Source of the DNA: Salinisphaera orenii subsp. orenii MK-B5
Lineage (GTDB): Bacteria; Pseudomonadota; Gammaproteobacteria; Nevskiales; Salinisphaeraceae
Assembly: GCF_003788635.1 (NCBI RefSeq)
Contig: NZ_AYKH01000005.1
Coordinates: forward strand, 1 to 64,000
Direction: 5' to 3'
DNA length: 64,000 nt
Shown: piece after piece, positions 25,172 to 33,638 of the stretch
Numbering within the stretch: position 1 is the stretch's first letter
Layout of the letters: every line of letters starts with the position of its first letter
The notes under the pieces: model-generated
The model's database searches: none
Told to the model about the DNA's origin: nothing
What the model saw: the letters and a program-made list of their open reading frames with translations, nothing else
Program-made: the position numbers and the translations under genes

Positions 25172-26149
25172 ATGGCCTCGGGATCCAGGACCGTCATCTA
25201 CGCCGCGCTGGCGGGCAATCTGCTGATCGCCATCACCAAGTTCATCGCCGCCGCCTTCACCGGCAGTGCCGCGATGATGGCCGAAGGCATCCATTCGACC
25301 GTCGACACCGGCAATCAGGGGCTGCTGCTCTACGGCATGAAGCGGGCGAAGCAGCCGGCGGATGCGCGCTTTCCCTTCGGCTACGGCAAGGAGGTCTATT
25401 TCTGGAGCTTCATGGTGGCGGTGCTCATCTTCGCCGTGGGCGCCGGCATTTCCATCTACGAGGGCGTGAGCCGGCTGTTGCACCCGCATCCGGTGGAAAG
25501 CCCGCTGATCAACTACGTGGTGCTGGGGCTGGCGATGCTCTTCGAGGGCGCGGCCTGGTTCGTCGCGGCGCGGCAGTTCAATCGCGTGCGCGGCAAATGG
25601 GGGCCGTTCGAGGCCGTGCGTCGCGGCAAGGACCCGGGCGCCTTTCTCGTGCTGTTCGAGGACAGCGCCGCCATGCTCGGCCTGATCGTCGCCTTCGCCG
25701 CGCTCCTGGCCGGCCAGCTCACCGGCATCCCGCAGTTCGACGGCCTGGCCTCGATCTGCATCGGCCTGATCCTCGCGGTCACCGCGGTCTGGCTGGCGAT
25801 CGAGACCAAGGGCCTGCTCATCGGTGAAGCCGCGAATCAGCACGTGGTGCGGGACATCCGCGCGCTGGTCGCCCGCGACCCGGCGGTCGAGCGTGTCAAC
25901 GAAGTGCTGACCATGCACGTCGGCCCGGAATTCATACTGGTCAACATCAGCGTGCGCTTCGCCCCCGGGCTCAGCGGCGAGCAGATCCAGGCTGCCACGC
26001 AGGGCATGGACCGCGCGATCAAGGCCGAGTGCGAACACGTGGAGCGGGTCTTCATCGAGGCCGAGCGTGAGGCGGACGGCCCTACCGAGGCCGGGGCCGA
26101 CGGCGCGACCGGCGACGCGGCCAAGCCGACCGATCCCGCAACGCGCTGA
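25172..26149 (+). CDS. Cation diffusion facilitator family transporter, copy B
   Basis: A 325-residue paralogue of the gene just upstream. Almost every landmark is shared: SAAMMAEGIHSTVDTGNQGL, FPFGYGKEVYFWSFMVAVL, AIETKGLLIGEAANQHVV and MHVGPEFILVNISVRF. It has its own leader with a TAGACT -10-like element (25122-25127) and an AGGAGA ribosome-binding site. Expression may thus differ from copy A. The C-terminal tail is acidic and Thr/Pro-rich, unlike copy A. Probably a local tandem duplication. Confidence 0.9.
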   Translation: MASGSRTVIYAALAGNLLIAITKFIAAAFTGSAAMMAEGIHSTVDTGNQGLLLYGMKRAKQPADARFPFGYGKEVYFWSFMVAVLIFAVGAGISIYEGVSRLLHPHPVESPLINYVVLGLAMLFEGAAWFVAARQFNRVRGKWGPFEAVRRGKDPGAFLVLFEDSAAMLGLIVAFAALLAGQLTGIPQFDGLASICIGLILAVTAVWLAIETKGLLIGEAANQHVVRDIRALVARDPAVERVNEVLTMHVGPEFILVNISVRFAPGLSGEQIQAATQGMDRAIKAECEHVERVFIEAEREADGPTEAGADGATGDAAKPTDPATR

Positions 26150-26150
26150 G

Positions 26151-27212
26151 ATGACGGCGACGCACGCGCATGCGATTCCTCGGCGGGTCTGCATCCTGCG
26201 GCTCTCGGCGCTGGGGGACTGCGCCAACGTGGTGCCGACCATCCGTACGCTGCAGGCGGCCCGTCCCGACATCGAGATCACTTGGATCATCAATCGTGCC
26301 GAGGCGTCGCTGGTGGCCGATCTCCCCGGCGTGGAGTGTCTGGTCTACGACAAGCGCGGCGGTCGCGAGGCCGTGCGCGCTCTGAAGCGCGCGCTGGCCG
26401 GCCGGCGTTTCGACGCCCTGCTGGACATGCATGCCAGCTGGCGGGCCAACCGCATCAGCCTGCTCGTGCGCGCCGACCGTCGGATCGGTTTCGATGCCCG
26501 GCGCGCGCGCGACGGTCAGCGGCTGTTCGTGCGCGAACGCATCCCCGCGATCGAGAGCCGCCACGTGGTGGACGGTTTCCTGGCGTTCGCCGGGGTGCTG
26601 GGCGCGCGCGACCCGGTGTTCGACTGGCGGGTGCCGATCGCCGCCGCCGATCGGGAGGCCGCCGGCGCGCTGCTCGAGGGGATCGATCGCGAGATCCTGT
26701 TCATCAGCCCCTGCTCGAGCCACACGCGCCGCAACTGGCAGGCCGCGGGCTACGCGGCGGTCGCCGATCATGCCGCGCGGGTGCACCGTCTGGCCAGCGT
26801 GATCGTGGGCGGCCCGAGCGCGGTCGAGCGCGAGATGGCCGCGGCGATCGAGGCGGCCATGGCCACGCCGGTGCGCAATCTGGTGGGCGAGACCACGCTC
26901 AAGCAACTGCTGGCGCTGTTCGAGCACGGCCGGGTGCTGGTCACGCCGGACTCTGGGCCCGCCCATATGGCCAACGCCACCGACATCGACACGATCTCGC
27001 TGCATGCCGCGACCGATCCGCGCCGCAGCGGCGCCTACCGCAGCCGCCACCTTTGCGTGGACTATTTCGCGCAAGCCGCACGGCACTACCGCGACGCCGA
27101 GCCGGACGCGCTCAAGTGGGGCACCCGCATCGAGGATGACGCGTGGGTGATGGCGCTGATCCCGGTCGAGGCCGTGACCGAGCGTCTCGATCAGGCGATG
27201 GCGCGCGGGTGA
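26151..27212 (+). CDS. Glycosyltransferase family 9 (heptosyltransferase-like)
   Basis: A 353-residue cytoplasmic enzyme for LPS core assembly. The N-terminal signature RVCILRLSALGDCANVVPTI is that of ADP-heptose transferases. The C-terminal half has NLVGETTLKQLLALFEHGRV and LVTPDSGPAHMANA, the nucleotide-sugar site. ATG at 26151 is 1 base past the stop of CDF copy B, which suggests co-transcription. The position in the core (first or later heptose) cannot be fixed. ADP-heptose is supplied by hldE and hldD elsewhere in this window. Confidence 0.88.
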   Translation: MTATHAHAIPRRVCILRLSALGDCANVVPTIRTLQAARPDIEITWIINRAEASLVADLPGVECLVYDKRGGREAVRALKRALAGRRFDALLDMHASWRANRISLLVRADRRIGFDARRARDGQRLFVRERIPAIESRHVVDGFLAFAGVLGARDPVFDWRVPIAAADREAAGALLEGIDREILFISPCSSHTRRNWQAAGYAAVADHAARVHRLASVIVGGPSAVEREMAAAIEAAMATPVRNLVGETTLKQLLALFEHGRVLVTPDSGPAHMANATDIDTISLHAATDPRRSGAYRSRHLCVDYFAQAARHYRDAEPDALKWGTRIEDDAWVMALIPVEAVTERLDQAMARG

Positions 27213-27871
27213 GTGGCACGAGGCTGAACGTCTGCCCCGAGTTACTCTCGAGAAGCTGATCGGGGTACAAATTTGCACGGCTGCGCGAATCGCGTCCCGT
27301 ACTTGTTCGGAAGAAGAAACCAAGACGAGGGCGCCCGCCCCCGGCGCTGGCCGACGCCAGTGCGATTCGGGGTCACGTTGACGGATGCGGCCAGAACTCG
27401 AACGGTTTCGGCCGTTCGCGAACAGGCGGGCCGCACCGTCGCTGTGCGCCGGGCACTCGCCGGCGCGGTCTGTCTCCGTCGCCGGCTGGCGGGCCAAGGG
27501 AATCGCCGTGGCTCAGGTGCCGTGCCTCTCTCCGGTCCTCGGGAGCGGGGGCGCCGAGCAGTGCAGGCCAAAGAAGAGAAGAGACTTTCTCGGGTCGGTG
27601 CCGCATGCCGATGCCCCGCGCTGCTCGGTCGTCCTGGCGTTTCCGGCACGCCCTGTCGCCCCCAGTTTCGGCTGCTCCATTCCGGCCGCCTTGGTCGGCG
27701 CTTCGCCAGGAGCGTGCAGACGGCCAGTAACGCGCGGCCGATTGGGCAACGGTTGGGAAAACGCTTGGAGCCCGTCAGGCGGCGATGCCGGCGCGCAGCA
27801 GTGCAAAGGGCAGGCCGAGTCGAATCTTGTTGGGTTCGACAGCGCTACGCGTCGAATTGCCGGATCGAGCG
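27213..27871. other. Unexplained 660-bp intergenic region
   Basis: It lies between the heptosyltransferase gene and the end of the EVE gene on the other strand. It is open in several frames, but none has a ribosome-binding site, a known domain or the codon bias of its neighbours. I found no tRNA, terminator or clear repeat. Pseudogene remains or an unrecognised RNA are possible. Confidence 0.4.
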
Positions 27872-28348
27872 TCAGGCCTCGCCCGCGTTCTCCAGGTCCA
27901 GAATGAAGTCCCAGTGCGCCTTGTCGACCGGCATCACCGACAGCCGATTGCCCTTGCGCACCAGCGGCAGGCCTTCGAGCTGCTCGGCGTGGTCCTTGAT
28001 CTCGGCCAGCGGGATGGTGCGCGCGAGTTCGCGCTCGAAGGTGACGTCGACGCGGTACCAGCGCGGCTTCTCCGGGTCCGATTTGGGATCGTAGTGCGGA
28101 TCCTTCGGATCAAAGGCGGTGTCGTCCGGATAGCCCTCACGCGAGATGCGCATGATGCCGACCACCCCCGGCACCTTGGTGTTGGAATGGTAGAACAACG
28201 CCAGATCGCCTTCCGACATGCCGTCGCGCATGAAGTTGCGCGCCTGATAGTTGCGCACGCCGTCCCAGCCCTCGGTCTGCTGCGGGCGCTGCTGCAGATC
28301 CTGGATGCTGAACTCGTCGGGCTCGGATTTCATCAGCCAGTAGCGCAT
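27872..28348 (-). CDS. EVE domain-containing protein
   Basis: A 158-residue PUA-like protein. It starts MRYWLMKSEPDEFSIQDLQQ, the hallmark of the bacterial EVE family, then WDGVRNYQARNFMRDGMSEG, GDLALFYHSNT and RWYRVDVTFER. EVE domains are thought to bind modified bases in RNA or DNA. It follows fau by 39 bp on the same strand and is likely the last gene of the zapB-like/zapA/6S/fau unit. Confidence 0.9.
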   Translation of the reverse strand: MRYWLMKSEPDEFSIQDLQQRPQQTEGWDGVRNYQARNFMRDGMSEGDLALFYHSNTKVPGVVGIMRISREGYPDDTAFDPKDPHYDPKSDPEKPRWYRVDVTFERELARTIPLAEIKDHAEQLEGLPLVRKGNRLSVMPVDKAHWDFILDLENAGEA

Positions 28349-28387
28349 GGATAGCGGTCGTCCTGTATGGGTTTCAAGCCCGACAGT

Positions 28388-28984
28388 CTAGCGTGACTCT
28401 CCGGCCCGCTGCGCGCGACGGTGGATGGCGGATTCGGTGACCAGCACGTCGAGATCGATGTCCCAGGGGCGCGTCTCGATGTGGGGCACCCGCTGGGCCT
28501 CGAATGCGAGGCCGACGAGATAGGGCCGACGAAACCCGCCGAGGCCCTCCGGAAGCGCGAGCGTACGATCGTAGAAGCCACCGCCCATGCCGATTCGCCG
28601 AGCGTGGCCGTCGAAGGCGGCCAGCGGCGTGATGATGGCGTCCAGCGCGTTTACCGGCCGCACCGGGCCGCCGATCGGTTCGACCAGGCCGAAGCTGCTG
28701 GTCCGAAAGCGAAAGGCCGCGGACTTCACGGCCACGAACGACAGGGCCCGGCCTTCGACCCGCGGCAGAAAGGCGGTGCACCCGGGGCCGAGACGTGCGA
28801 TCAGCGGACGGGGGTCGATCTCGCCGGCCATGGGCCAGAAGAAGCCGATGCGCCGGGCTCGGCGCAGGGCCGGCAGCCGCGCGGCACGGCGGGCGGCGCG
28901 GACGGAGAAATCGTCGCGCTCGCGATCGGACAGGGCGCGGCGCGCGGCGAGCGCGCGCTTGCGCAGGGCGGTGATATCGCTCAT
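28388..28984 (-). CDS. fau: 5-formyltetrahydrofolate cyclo-ligase
   Basis: A 198-residue enzyme converting 5-formyl-THF to 5,10-methenyl-THF with ATP. The basic N-terminus ITALRKRALAARRALSDRER is typical. The nucleotide/folate loop is RIGMGGGFYDRTLALPEG, and PLAAFDGHARR precedes it. ATG at 28984 lies shortly after the 3' end of the 6S RNA, an arrangement (ssrS-fau/ygfA) conserved across proteobacteria. The two are normally transcribed together and processed apart. Confidence 0.93.
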   Translation of the reverse strand: MSDITALRKRALAARRALSDRERDDFSVRAARRAARLPALRRARRIGFFWPMAGEIDPRPLIARLGPGCTAFLPRVEGRALSFVAVKSAAFRFRTSSFGLVEPIGGPVRPVNALDAIITPLAAFDGHARRIGMGGGFYDRTLALPEGLGGFRRPYLVGLAFEAQRVPHIETRPWDIDLDVLVTESAIHRRAQRAGESR

Positions 28985-29009
28985 CGCATGGCTCTTGATG
29001 AAGGGAGAA

Positions 29010-29200
29010 CCGACACTCCCGCCTGTGCCGTCAGCCGTCCACTGACCTTGAGACAAGCGCTCAAGTGGGGCGTTCCACGCCGCATTAGGTTTCCCGCAGC
29101 CAGGGCGGGCATACTCACCTGCGACGCTTACCGGCCCCTGGTTAGGTAATTAGGCTCAAGGGGAACCGGGAGGCCGTCGAACACTGCAGGAGTGCCGGCA
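29010..29200 (-). ncRNA. ssrS: 6S RNA
   Basis: A transcript of about 190 nt between zapA and fau, the standard ssrS position. The terminal stem pairs CCGGCACTCC at the 5' end with GGAGTGTCGG at the 3' end, with one G-U pair. Family-typical blocks follow in order on the minus strand: GTTCGACGGCC, TTCCCCTTGAGCC, GGTGAGTATGCCCGCCC, GGAAACCTAATGCGG and CCCCACTTGAGC. 6S RNA mimics an open promoter and sequesters sigma-70 RNA polymerase in stationary phase. Ends are estimated from the stem. Confidence 0.92.
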
Positions 29201-29218
29201 ACTCGGATACTACGGGTG

Positions 29219-29560
29219 CTAGCCGCGGTCATCAAGCGCGGATTCGATACGCAGCTGCAACTGCGACAGGCGCTCTTCGATTTGATCGTCGCCGGCCGGC
29301 GTGCCGGCCCCTGGCTCGACCCCCTGGCGCTCGAGCTTGCGCTCGGCGGCGATCAGGTCGCGGGCGATGTTGAGTGCCGCCATCACGGCGATGCGATCGA
29401 TGCCCAGCGTCTTGCCCTTGCGCTGGATGGCGTGCATCCGTCGGGACAGATACTCCGCGGATGCGAGCAGGCTCTCGCGCTCGCCCTCGGGGCAGGCGAC
29501 CGAGTAGTCGCGTCCGAGGATGCGGATGGTCAGTGCGGCGGGTTGTTTTTCTGAGGCCAT
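29219..29560 (-). CDS. zapA: Cell division protein ZapA
   Basis: A 113-residue protein that binds FtsZ and bundles Z-ring filaments. The N-terminal head is ALTIRILGRDYSVACPEGER, followed by LLASAEYLSRRMHAIQRKG and the conserved RIAVMAALNIARDLI. The C-terminal part is a coiled coil for tetramerisation. It sits 23 bp after the ZapB-like gene and just upstream of the 6S RNA, matching the order in pseudomonads. Confidence 0.94.
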   Translation of the reverse strand: MASEKQPAALTIRILGRDYSVACPEGERESLLASAEYLSRRMHAIQRKGKTLGIDRIAVMAALNIARDLIAAERKLERQGVEPGAGTPAGDDQIEERLSQLQLRIESALDDRG

Positions 29561-29583
29561 GGGTCGCTCGACTCCGGCGGGGG

Positions 29584-29781
29584 TCAGGCGCTGTCGGCTT
29601 CCGCTTCCAGCGCGCGGATGCGTTCGATGACGCCGTTGAGGCGCTCGCGCACCTCGCGATTGCGCTGCTGTTCGGTCTCGTGGGCGGCCTCCAGTGCGCG
29701 ATGGTCCGACAACAGCTGCCGGTAGTCCTTGAGCAGCTGCTCGACCCGGTCCTCGAACTGGGCGATGTCGAACTGATGCAT
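29584..29781 (-). CDS. TIGR02449 family coiled-coil protein (ZapB-like)
   Basis: A 65-residue, almost entirely helical and charged protein: FEDRVEQLLKDYRQLLSDHR, then REVRERLNGVIERIRALEAE. The TIGR02449 family lies just upstream of zapA in many gammaproteobacteria and resembles ZapB, the Z-ring coiled-coil protein. A GGGAGG ribosome-binding site precedes the ATG at 29781; longer open frames upstream lack one. Function is inferred from size, composition and position. Confidence 0.88.
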   Translation of the reverse strand: MHQFDIAQFEDRVEQLLKDYRQLLSDHRALEAAHETEQQRNREVRERLNGVIERIRALEAEADSA

Positions 29782-29847
29782 GGTGCCTCCCTTGTCGGTG
29801 GTCGAGTATAGCGCCGCCGGTCGGGGCGATGGAAATGCGGCGGGCAA

Positions 29848-29876
29848 CAAAAAAGGCCCGGCGCGGAGCCGGGCCT
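29848..29876 (-). terminator. Rho-independent terminator of the DegP-type gene
   Basis: On the minus strand, GGCCCGGC and GCCGGGCC form an 8-bp stem (29855-29862 with 29868-29875), and a run of six T follows. It lies just after the protease gene stop and before the ZapB-like gene. Confidence 0.9.
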
Positions 29877-29899
29877 GGAACGTGCGGGGCGCTTGGCTC

Positions 29900-31309
29900 T
29901 CAGCGGATGAGCAGGAACAGGGCGCCGCGACCGCGACGCACGTGCAGCAACAGCTGCTGGGCGTCGGGGCCCGCCATGTCCGGTAGCTGGGAGACGTCCG
30001 AGATCTCTTGCCGATTGATCGAGGTGATGATGTCGCCCGGACGCAGTCCGGCGCGTGCCGCGGGGCTGCCGGGCTGCACGTCGGTCACGGCCACGCCCTC
30101 GACCTCGCCGGCGAGCGGATTGTCGTCGGTGATCGGGCCGAAGCTGGCGCCGTCGAGCCCTTCGGCCAGCTTCTGCTGGCCGTCGTCACCGCGCTGGGCG
30201 TTGGTGGCCATGTTCTCGGCGTTGCCGAGCGTGGCCTTGATCTCGCGTTCCTCGCCGTCGCGCATGAGCGTGATCCGGACCTTCTCGCCGGGCGATTTCA
30301 GGCCGATGGCATTGGCGAGCTGGGAGAAATCGGTAATCTCCTTGCCGTTGACCTGGGTGATCACGTCACGCTCGCGGATACCGGCCTTGGCGGCGGGCGA
30401 ATCCGGCATGACCTGGGCCACGACCACGCCCTGGTTGATATCCAGATCGAAGGCCTTGGCGAGATCGTCGGTCAGGTTCTGGCCGACCACGCCGAGCCGG
30501 CCGCGCTTGACCTCGCCATATTCGGACAGCTGTTGATAGACGCTGTTGACCAGATTGCTCGGAATCGCGAAGCCGATGCCGATGTTGCCGCCGGTCCGGG
30601 AGAGGATGGCGCTGTTGATGCCGACCAACTCACCCTCGAGGTTGACGAGGGCGCCACCCGAATTGCCCGGGTTGATCGAGGCGTCGGTCTGGATGAAGTC
30701 TTCGTAGCGGTTGCCCAGGCCATGGCGGCCGAGGCCGCTGACGATGCCGGAGGTCACGGTCTGGCGCAGGCCGAAGGGGTTGCCGATGGCGACCACGAAG
30801 TCGCCGACCCGCAGCTTGTCGGAGTCCGCGATCGGCAGTTCGGTGAGATTGTCCGCGTCGATCTGGATGACGGCGATGTCGGTCTCCGGATCGTCGCCGA
30901 TCAGCTCGGCCTCGTACTCGCGGTCGTCGTTGAGACGGACCGTGATCTCTTCGGCATCCTTCACCACATGATGGTTGGTGATCACGATGCCCTTGTCGGC
31001 GTCCACGATGACGCCGGAGCCCGCGGCCGTGGGCCGCTGCGGCGCGCGGCGCTGCTGCTGGTCGGGCATATCGAAGAAGCGCCGGAAGAACGGATCGTTG
31101 AACAGCGGGTTGTCCGGCATCTGCTGGGCCTTGCCGGTGACCACCACGTTCACGACCGCCGGCAGGGCGTTGTCGAGCATCGGCGCGAGAGAGGGATCCT
31201 CGCCCCCCAGCATGCCGCTCGGCACGGCGGCCTGGGCACTGGCGGCGAGGGAATAGAGCAGTAGAGCGAAAAGAAGCGTTGCTACACGCAGGTTGGCGTT
31301 CGTCGTCAT
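29900..31309 (-). CDS. DegP/MucD-type periplasmic serine endoprotease
   Basis: A 469-residue Do-family protease. The signal peptide ends near SAQAAVP (about 28). The catalytic triad is His114 (VITNHHVVKD), Asp144 (DDPETDIAVIQ) and Ser217 (INPGNSGGALV). Two PDZ domains follow (RGRLGVVGQNLTDDLA and on; VEGVAVTDVQPGSPAARAGL and on). A Q/R-rich loop (DQQQRRAPQRP) precedes the protease core. It degrades or refolds damaged envelope proteins. A strong terminator follows. Neither a sigma-E operon nor mucB is adjacent, so I leave the symbol open. Confidence 0.93.
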   Translation of the reverse strand: MTTNANLRVATLLFALLLYSLAASAQAAVPSGMLGGEDPSLAPMLDNALPAVVNVVVTGKAQQMPDNPLFNDPFFRRFFDMPDQQQRRAPQRPTAAGSGVIVDADKGIVITNHHVVKDAEEITVRLNDDREYEAELIGDDPETDIAVIQIDADNLTELPIADSDKLRVGDFVVAIGNPFGLRQTVTSGIVSGLGRHGLGNRYEDFIQTDASINPGNSGGALVNLEGELVGINSAILSRTGGNIGIGFAIPSNLVNSVYQQLSEYGEVKRGRLGVVGQNLTDDLAKAFDLDINQGVVVAQVMPDSPAAKAGIRERDVITQVNGKEITDFSQLANAIGLKSPGEKVRITLMRDGEEREIKATLGNAENMATNAQRGDDGQQKLAEGLDGASFGPITDDNPLAGEVEGVAVTDVQPGSPAARAGLRPGDIITSINRQEISDVSQLPDMAGPDAQQLLLHVRRGRGALFLLIR

Positions 31310-31440
31310 AGGTTATGTCTCGTTGGTGTCCACACCATACGACCGGCGTCCCCGGGTCGTCCCGGGATTGAGACCATGACGTCTGCGTCGAGTTTCACTG
31401 CATTTGCCACGCAACGGCGCGCCGGCGCCGGCAGCGGTCG

Positions 31441-32496
31441 TCACGGCCGATGGTGGGCCAGGCGTGCGATCCCGGTGTCGGCCAGCACGCGGCTGGCCGC
31501 GCGGCCGGCCTGTCCGGTGAGCCGGGCCATCAGGCCCTGGTGCCGGTCAAGGCCGACGGTGAACACGTCCCGGCCGTCGCGGGCCGCGGTCAGCATGAGG
31601 TCGTCGCTGGTGGCGATTTCGTCGACGAGCCCCAAGTCGACCGCCTGGGTGCCGTGCCAGTGCTCGCCGGTGGCCACGCGGTCGATGTCCAGCGTGGGCC
31701 GGTAGCGGTTGACGAACGACTTGAACAGGCCATGGGTGTCCTCGAGCTCTTCGCGGAACTTCTCGCGCCCGGCGTCGGTGTTCTCGCCGAACATGGTCAG
31801 CGTGCGCTTGTGCTCACCGGCGGTGTGCATCTCGAAGTCGATGTGCTTGTCCTGCAGCAGCCGATGGAAATTGGGCACCTGCGCGACCACGCCGATGGAA
31901 CCGATGATGGCGAACGGCGCGGCGACGATGCGCTCGCCCACGCAGGCCATCATGTAGCCGCCGCTGGCCGCGAGGCGATCGACGGCGACGGTCAGCTTGA
32001 GGCCGGCCTCGCGCAGGCGGACCAGCTGAGAGGCGGCGAGGCCGTAGCTGTGGACCATGCCGCCGGCCGACTCCAGTCGCACGAGCACCTCGTCGTTGGG
32101 CTCGGCGATCTGTAGGATGCCGTTGATGGTCTCGCGCAGCGGCTCGGTGGCCGAAGCGCGAATGTCGCCGTCGAAGTCCAGAACGAACAGGCGCGCGGCT
32201 TCGTGACGCTTGCCGAGCTTCTCCGCCTTTTCCTGCTGTTTGCGCTCGGTCTTGCGGCGCTTGTGACGGGCCTTGCGCTCGGTCGGGTTGAGCAGGGTGG
32301 CGTTGAGCGTGTCCGCCATGCGTTCCAGGCGCCGGTTGACGTGCTCCACCTGCAAGTCGTCCCGTCGCGCCGCCACGCGCGCCTGTACGACGGCCGAGAG
32401 CAACCATGCCGTGGCCAGCCCGAAAGCGATGACGAGGGTGGCGGCCTTGGCCAGGAACAGGCCGTACTCGACGGCGAAATCCGCGATCAGCTCCAT
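31441..32496 (-). CDS. sohB: SohB, inner-membrane peptidase S49 family
   Basis: A 351-residue membrane-anchored protease. It has an N-terminal membrane helix (ATLVIAFGLATAWLLSAVVQ), a highly basic stretch (ERKARHKRRKTERKQQEKAE) and then the S49 domain (ARLFVLDFDGDIRASATEPL). The serine is in RLAASGGYMMACVGERI, and IIGSIGVVAQVPNFH is the conserved following block. The length matches SohB rather than SppA. It is related to signal peptide peptidase and acts at the inner membrane. It lies 34 bp after hemH on the same strand. Confidence 0.9.
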   Translation of the reverse strand: MELIADFAVEYGLFLAKAATLVIAFGLATAWLLSAVVQARVAARRDDLQVEHVNRRLERMADTLNATLLNPTERKARHKRRKTERKQQEKAEKLGKRHEAARLFVLDFDGDIRASATEPLRETINGILQIAEPNDEVLVRLESAGGMVHSYGLAASQLVRLREAGLKLTVAVDRLAASGGYMMACVGERIVAAPFAIIGSIGVVAQVPNFHRLLQDKHIDFEMHTAGEHKRTLTMFGENTDAGREKFREELEDTHGLFKSFVNRYRPTLDIDRVATGEHWHGTQAVDLGLVDEIATSDDLMLTAARDGRDVFTVGLDRHQGLMARLTGQAGRAASRVLADTGIARLAHHRP

Positions 32497-32530
32497 GCAG
32501 AAGTCTCGTTGATGGGCGAAGGGGGGGCGC

Positions 32531-33535
32531 TCAGAGCCAGCCCGACAGCTCGCGCTTGATCAGGCCGGTGAGAAAGTCGATATGGTCGTCGCGGTCGTTG
32601 AGGGCCGGAATATAACGCAGCGACTCGCCGCCGGCCTCTTCGAAATAGCCGCGATTCTCCTCCTTGATCTCCTCGAGCGTCTCGAGGCAGTCGGCCGAGA
32701 ATCCGGGGCACATCACGTCGACCGTCTTGACGCCACGCGCGCCCCAGGCCTTCATCGTCTCGTCGAGATAGGGCTGCAGCCACGGCTCGCGACCGAAGCG
32801 GCTCTGGAAGCAGACCTTGTACTCGTCCCGCCCCAGGCCCAGTTCATCGGCCAGCAGTTGCGCGGTGACGCCACAATCGCGGGGGTAGGGATCGCCCTGC
32901 TTGACGTAGCGCTTCGGGATACCGTGAAAGGACATCACCAGCCGCTCCGCGCGGCCGTGTTCGGCCCAGTGCTCGCGCACCGAATTGGCCAGCGCGGCGA
33001 TGTAGCCCGGCTCGTCGTAGTAGCGATTGATCTGGCGCAGGGCCGGCGGTTCCGCCCAGTCCGCGAGCACTTCGCTGACCTTGTCGAAGGTCGTGGCCAC
33101 GGTGGTGGCCGAATACTGCGGATAGGCCGGGCAGACCAGAACCTGTTTGCAGCCCGCGGCATCCAGTTCCCGCAGCCCGCTCTCGATCGACGGATTGCCG
33201 TAGCGCATGCCGAGCGCCACCTGCACCGGTCGCTCGACCTCGGTATCGAGACGCTTCTGGATGCCCGCCGCCTGACGCTTGGCGTACACGAGCAGCGGGG
33301 ATCCCTCGTCGGTCCAGACCGAGCGATAGCCCTCGGCCGAGTTCTTGGGCCGGAAGGTCAGGATGATGCCGTAGAGAATGGGCAGCCAAAGCGCACGGTT
33401 GAGATCCACCACCCGACGGTCGCTCAGAAACTCGGCGAGATAGCGTCTGACCGCGGATACGGAGGTGTCGTCGGGCGTGCCCAGGTTGGTGAACAGCACC
33501 CCGATCGGGCGCGGTGCGCGGCGCGAACCCATCAT
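32531..33535 (-). CDS. hemH: Ferrochelatase
   Basis: A 334-residue enzyme that inserts Fe2+ into protoporphyrin IX, the last step of heme synthesis. GVLFTNLGTPD near the start, the catalytic histidine in LVMSFHGIPKRYVKQGDPY and the acidic loop VMCPGFSADCLETLEEI define the family. No other heme genes are adjacent. ATG at 33535 is followed by a second ATG codon, either of which could initiate. Likely co-transcribed with sohB. Confidence 0.94.
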   Translation of the reverse strand: MMGSRRAPRPIGVLFTNLGTPDDTSVSAVRRYLAEFLSDRRVVDLNRALWLPILYGIILTFRPKNSAEGYRSVWTDEGSPLLVYAKRQAAGIQKRLDTEVERPVQVALGMRYGNPSIESGLRELDAAGCKQVLVCPAYPQYSATTVATTFDKVSEVLADWAEPPALRQINRYYDEPGYIAALANSVREHWAEHGRAERLVMSFHGIPKRYVKQGDPYPRDCGVTAQLLADELGLGRDEYKVCFQSRFGREPWLQPYLDETMKAWGARGVKTVDVMCPGFSADCLETLEEIKEENRGYFEEAGGESLRYIPALNDRDDHIDFLTGLIKRELSGWL

Positions 33536-33638
33536 GTCCTCTCGCTATCGTGTTGCAGACTGCGATACGTGAGGTCGATGGCGCGGGATGCAACCGTCCG
33601 GCTGCATCCCGCGCTCCGGCGTCGGCCGGGATCGACGC

